9,429 nucleotides of DNA, from contig JAISDP010000323.1 of the NCBI GenBank assembly GCA_031264715.1, positions 1 through 9,429 of the forward strand, written 5' to 3'. The stretch comes from Bacteroidales bacterium (GTDB lineage Bacteria > Bacteroidota > Bacteroidia > Bacteroidales > UBA4181). The notes beneath the pieces were generated by a model that did no database searches, was not told where the DNA came from, and saw only the letters and a list, made by a program, of their open reading frames with translations. Below are positions 6,286 through 9,429 of this stretch, piece after piece (position 1 is the stretch's first letter; the number at the start of each line of letters is the position of its first letter). Both the position numbers and the translations under genes were made by a program.

Positions 6286-8943
6286 ATGGCAACAACACAT
6301 GTCAATATTGACCACGATTGGGAGCAAACCGTAAAAGAAGGGAAACTGAAAATATTCTTTGGCATCATGCCGGGCGTGGGGAAAACCTCAGCCATGTTGC
6401 AAGCGGCTCAAGCCGAAGCTGCCAATGGCAAACAGGTGGTGATAAGCGCCGTTACCTGGCAAACATGCCCCGAGACAATGGCATTGATGGAAAAACTCGA
6501 AGTAGTTCCTCCAAAAAATATAAATTATGTTGGTGTTTCATACAAGGAAATGGATACAGAGGCCGTATTAAAAAGGCATCCGGATATAGTGCTGATTACC
6601 GATCCGGCCCACACCAATGCTCCGGGGAGTCGCCACCTGAAACGATACCATGACATCCGAGAACTGCTTCATAACGGGATTGATGTATATGTGACCTTGA
6701 ATGTGGTACAGTTAGAGAGCTATACCGATTTTTTTTATGAAATCACAGGACATATGATGCCAACGGTTCCCGACGAATTCTTTGGCCAGGCCGACGATGT
6801 GGAACTGATAGATATTGATCCGGAAAAATTAGTGAAACGCCAGCGCGAAGGGAAAATATCCAGTACAGGACTTCTCGAACAGGAACTCGAAACCATATAC
6901 CAGAAAGAAAAAATCGAAGCCATCCGGAAAAGGTTTTTCCAGATGACCCTCGACAGGGAAAACTGGCAAAAGCAACATGCTAACTGGCCCTCGAAAATCA
7001 GGAGTCGCGTGCTTGTGCTTATCGGGCCTGATACGATCACCCCTCAGGTTATACGGCGGTCGAAAGCCCTGTCGGTGGCTATCGATACAGACTGGATCGC
7101 CTTGTATGTAGAAACAGACCGAACCCTGACCGAAAGCGAAAAGAGCCTGTTGGAAAACAACATTAAACTTGCCCGACAGTTAGGCGGTACTTTGATTACT
7201 TACGTGAGCAATGACCCGGTGGAGGCGCTTATTGAAGTCTCCCGAAGGGAAAGGATTTCGTACATTATTCTTGGAAAAACACGCCGCGGACAGATCGTTG
7301 GTCATCACGAACACAGTTTTCTCAAACGGTTGCTGCGATACAGCGGCCATATCAACGTCTCGGTTACTTGTGGAGAAACAGATGATTTCAACGAAAAAAA
7401 ACGGTTATTTCACATAGACAGGCCGGTACCCGGCATCGGCACCAAGACGCTTACTGTCATAGCTGCAATGATTACGGGTTTGTTGTGTACCGCACTCAAC
7501 AACAAGGTCGATAATGATGCCCCTCCGTTTATAGTGATCCTGCTTCTGTTCATGATGTCTGCTTTGGTGCGGTCGAGTTCGATGTTGGTGGTAATGGTGA
7601 TTATTGTTTTAGCCTGCTTTGTCCTTGCCATACCGCCATTGTTTGCATTTCCATTCAATTTCCCCTCGGATATTTCGATGTTGTTGATGTTCGGTTTTAT
7701 CGCACTGATCAATGGATTTCTTACCCTGCGTATTAGGACACAGGACCGCGAAACTTTCAGGCGCGAGAAACAATCGAACGCCCTGTTCCTGCTCACCAAG
7801 AGGCTTTCAGAAGCAACAAGCATCAAGGATATGGTAGATACCAGCACCGAAAACCTCCTGAAATATTTCGATGTCCAGGTATTTTTTATTTTCCTTGATG
7901 AGGATCATCAACTAACCAACTTTAAATACCTCCCTAAAGGAGTAACACTGACGGAACAAGAACTGGAAGCAGTGATATGGTCATTCAATCAAAACAAACC
8001 GACCGGTCGATTTACCGGTATCATGTCGTCGGGCAAGTACGCTTACTACCCGTTGATCGGGAAAGGACGCAAGATTGGCGTACTGGTTACAAAACCTGAA
8101 AAACCGTTCGGCGCCAAGGATTACATATCATGGGACGCCTTCCTGGCACAGATTGCCCAATCGTTCGAACATCAATATCTGGAGATGAGTGCTCGCCAGA
8201 CCAACCTGCTGAACGAATCGGAAAAATTGTACAAAACGATTTTCAATTCTATTTCGCACGAATTGAGGATACCGATTTCCACCATCATGGCAGCCTCTGA
8301 TGTATTGCTCACCGCCAAGCACTCGGAACATGTCCGCGATGAGTTGTATGTGGAAATACTGGAAGCAACCAAACGTCTTAACCGGCTGGTGGAAAATCTG
8401 CTGAACATGTCGCGGCTCGAATCGGGCCGTATTTCGGCACATCCCGATTGGTGCGACATTCACGACCTGTTCAACCGCGTGGCCGAAAATCTGGAAGAAG
8501 AACTCCGACATTTCAACTTCGAAATCATAGTTCCCGAGTCGATGCCATTGGTTCGTATCGACTATGGCCTGATGGAACAGGCAATCAATAACCTTGTATA
8601 CAACGCTACCGTATATGCTCCGCATGAAACACCTATCTGCCTGAGTACCTGTTACGAGAATGGTTTTTTGATCATACAGGTGGCGGATAGAGGCCCCGGT
8701 ATCGACCCTGAGACGCTTACCCATGTGTTTAACAAATTCTGGCGGCCGCAGGGCGAAAAATCAGGAGGGATCGGCCTGGGATTGTCCATCGTGAAAGGCT
8801 TTGTGGAAGCGCATAACGGTACGGTATTCGTAGCCAACAGGAAAAAAGGCGGCGTCCGTTTCACCATCATGATCCTTACGGAAAGATCCGATTATTACGC
8901 CAATAAAGGTAATACCGGCGATGAGGTAACTGCGGATATGTGA
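6286..8943 (+). CDS. kdpD: KdpD-like membrane sensor histidine kinase
   Basis: This 885-residue protein has the full KdpD order and length (E. coli KdpD is 894). The KdpD domain covers about 15-225: Walker A is GIMPGVGKTSAML (26-38), followed by AHTNAPGSRHLKRYHD (108-123) and GIDVYVTLNV (131-140). A universal-stress-protein-like domain spans about 238-362 (WIALYVET, 270-277; YIILGKTRRG, 326-335). Four membrane segments (DUF4118) lie at about 386-480. A GAF-like domain is at about 498-632. The kinase core has the H-box NSISHELRIP (654-663, phospho-acceptor H658), N-box NNLVYNA (768-774), G1 DRGPGID (801-807) and G2 GGIGLGLSI (827-835). KdpD senses potassium or turgor and controls the Kdp pump through KdpE. 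Here neither kdpE nor kdpFABC is adjacent, so the output is uncertain. The Walker B region differs from the family: LITDPAHTN instead of the usual VDELAHTN. Confidence 0.88.
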   Translation: MATTHVNIDHDWEQTVKEGKLKIFFGIMPGVGKTSAMLQAAQAEAANGKQVVISAVTWQTCPETMALMEKLEVVPPKNINYVGVSYKEMDTEAVLKRHPDIVLITDPAHTNAPGSRHLKRYHDIRELLHNGIDVYVTLNVVQLESYTDFFYEITGHMMPTVPDEFFGQADDVELIDIDPEKLVKRQREGKISSTGLLEQELETIYQKEKIEAIRKRFFQMTLDRENWQKQHANWPSKIRSRVLVLIGPDTITPQVIRRSKALSVAIDTDWIALYVETDRTLTESEKSLLENNIKLARQLGGTLITYVSNDPVEALIEVSRRERISYIILGKTRRGQIVGHHEHSFLKRLLRYSGHINVSVTCGETDDFNEKKRLFHIDRPVPGIGTKTLTVIAAMITGLLCTALNNKVDNDAPPFIVILLLFMMSALVRSSSMLVVMVIIVLACFVLAIPPLFAFPFNFPSDISMLLMFGFIALINGFLTLRIRTQDRETFRREKQSNALFLLTKRLSEATSIKDMVDTSTENLLKYFDVQVFFIFLDEDHQLTNFKYLPKGVTLTEQELEAVIWSFNQNKPTGRFTGIMSSGKYAYYPLIGKGRKIGVLVTKPEKPFGAKDYISWDAFLAQIAQSFEHQYLEMSARQTNLLNESEKLYKTIFNSISHELRIPISTIMAASDVLLTAKHSEHVRDELYVEILEATKRLNRLVENLLNMSRLESGRISAHPDWCDIHDLFNRVAENLEEELRHFNFEIIVPESMPLVRIDYGLMEQAINNLVYNATVYAPHETPICLSTCYENGFLIIQVADRGPGIDPETLTHVFNKFWRPQGEKSGGIGLGLSIVKGFVEAHNGTVFVANRKKGGVRFTIMILTERSDYYANKGNTGDEVTADM

Positions 8944-8965
8944 AAAGATAAAGAGTGGCAAAATA

Positions 8966-8994
8966 AAAAAGCATGTCTTTCGGACATGCTTTTT
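8966..8994. terminator. Bidirectional terminator between kdpD and the FKBP gene
   Basis: Arms 8966-8977 (AAAAAGCATGTC) and 8983-8994 (GACATGCTTTTT) form a perfect 12-bp stem with the loop TTTCG. The A-run on one side and T-run on the other give a U-tract in either direction. It lies 22 bases after the kinase stop and 22 bases beyond the FKBP stop at 9017, as expected for two convergent genes. Confidence 0.88.
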
Positions 8995-9016
8995 ATGGAT
9001 GTGGATTGGTGGATGA

Positions 9017-9429
9017 TTATCTTTCTTCGGCAGGTTCCTGTTTATTAACCTTGATCAAATCGATTTCGAAAATGATGACGCTGTTGGGTTTGATCTGTCC
9101 GCCGGCGCCTCTTTCGCCGTATCCTAATTCCGAAGGAATATATACTTTCCAGGAGGAACCTTCATTCATCAGGGTTAAAGCTTCTTTGAAACCGGGAACT
9201 ACACCATTGACATTGAACGTTGCCGTGTCGCCGCGTTCCCTGGAACTGTCGAACATGGTTCCATCGACCAGTGTGCCATGATATACCACATTAACCTGGT
9301 CTCCCTCGGTGGGTTTAGCTCCTGTTCCCTCTTTAACGATCTCGTATTGTACGCCGCTGGGAAGAGTTACCACGCCCTGTTTTTTCTTGTTTTCTTCAAG
9401 AAAATCCTGTCCTTCTTTCAGATTCTTTG
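9017..9429 (-). CDS. FKBP-type peptidyl-prolyl cis-trans isomerase (FkpA/Mip-like), N-terminus cut by window
   Basis: The visible 137 residues contain a complete FKBP domain that catalyses proline isomerisation during protein folding. Motifs are LPSGVQYEIVKEGTG, VNVVYHGTLVDGTMFDSS, VVPGFKEALTLM, YIPSELGYGERGAGG and IKPNSVIIFEIDLI. The tryptophan at the floor of the FKBP12 pocket is replaced by F in VVPGF, a substitution common in bacteria. The frame stays open to the window edge, encoding KNLKEGQDFLEENKKKQ just before the domain. That is the end of the helical dimerisation arm (FKBP_N) typical of FkpA/Mip proteins, so a GTG at 9373 is not the real start. Such proteins are usually periplasmic or outer-membrane lipoproteins; the signal sequence would lie beyond 9429. 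It ends in PAEER and is terminated by the hairpin at 8966-8994. Confidence 0.9.
   Translation of the reverse strand, partial: KNLKEGQDFLEENKKKQGVVTLPSGVQYEIVKEGTGAKPTEGDQVNVVYHGTLVDGTMFDSSRERGDTATFNVNGVVPGFKEALTLMNEGSSWKVYIPSELGYGERGAGGQIKPNSVIIFEIDLIKVNKQEPAEER

Noticed and set aside
8128..8724. A 198-codon minus-strand open frame within the sensor kinase
   Set aside because: It is a shadow of the H-box and ATPase coding region, with a histidine- and phenylalanine-rich translation that matches nothing known.
9371..9373. GTG as the start of the FKBP gene
   Set aside because: The frame continues upstream to the window edge with a sequence typical of the FkpA/Mip N-terminal arm, so the true start lies outside the window.

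Overview
The window looks like an ordinary chromosomal stretch of a Bacteroidota species, most likely order Bacteroidales. The support is a promoter of the Bacteroidota type (TTTG, 21 bases, then TAnnTTTG) ahead of the TPR gene, a second TAnnTTTG box ahead of the lipoprotein gene, starts that mostly lack a Shine-Dalgarno sequence, and a BACON-domain lipoprotein with leucine-rich repeats. The ABC ATPase is also of the divergent, C-terminally extended type that I associate with this phylum. I cannot name the genus from the sequence alone.

Layout. Positions 37-3006 hold a tight co-directional group: an ArgD-type aminotransferase, a SpoU/TrmH RNA methyltransferase whose start overlaps the argD stop, and a FecE/BtuD-like ABC ATPase 10 bases further on. 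A well-formed promoter at 3041-3073 drives a secreted tetratricopeptide-repeat protein (3112-4071), which ends at a strong hairpin terminator (4103-4134). Next comes an exported SagB-type nitroreductase (4168-4806). It converges, with only two bases between stop codons, on a minus-strand lipoprotein (4809-6086) made of a BACON domain and a 21-residue-period LRR solenoid with a cysteine ladder. A 199-base divergent intergenic region with two inverted repeats separates it from a full-length KdpD-like hybrid membrane sensor kinase (6286-8943). That gene converges on an FKBP-type prolyl isomerase (9017 to the window edge, cut at its N-terminus), with a perfect 12-bp hairpin between them that can serve as a terminator for both.

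How the genes relate. The first three genes are probably co-transcribed, though their jobs (arginine biosynthesis, RNA modification, metal or cofactor uptake) are unrelated. Four products (TPR protein, nitroreductase, lipoprotein, FKBP isomerase) are predicted or likely envelope proteins, but there is no shared pathway I can defend. The sensor kinase has no kdpFABC potassium pump and no response regulator beside it inside the window. I see no mobile element, CRISPR array, rRNA or tRNA, and no convincing new multi-gene system. The most notable items are the cysteine-ladder LRR lipoprotein, the orphan KdpD with an altered Walker B region, and the exported nitroreductase.
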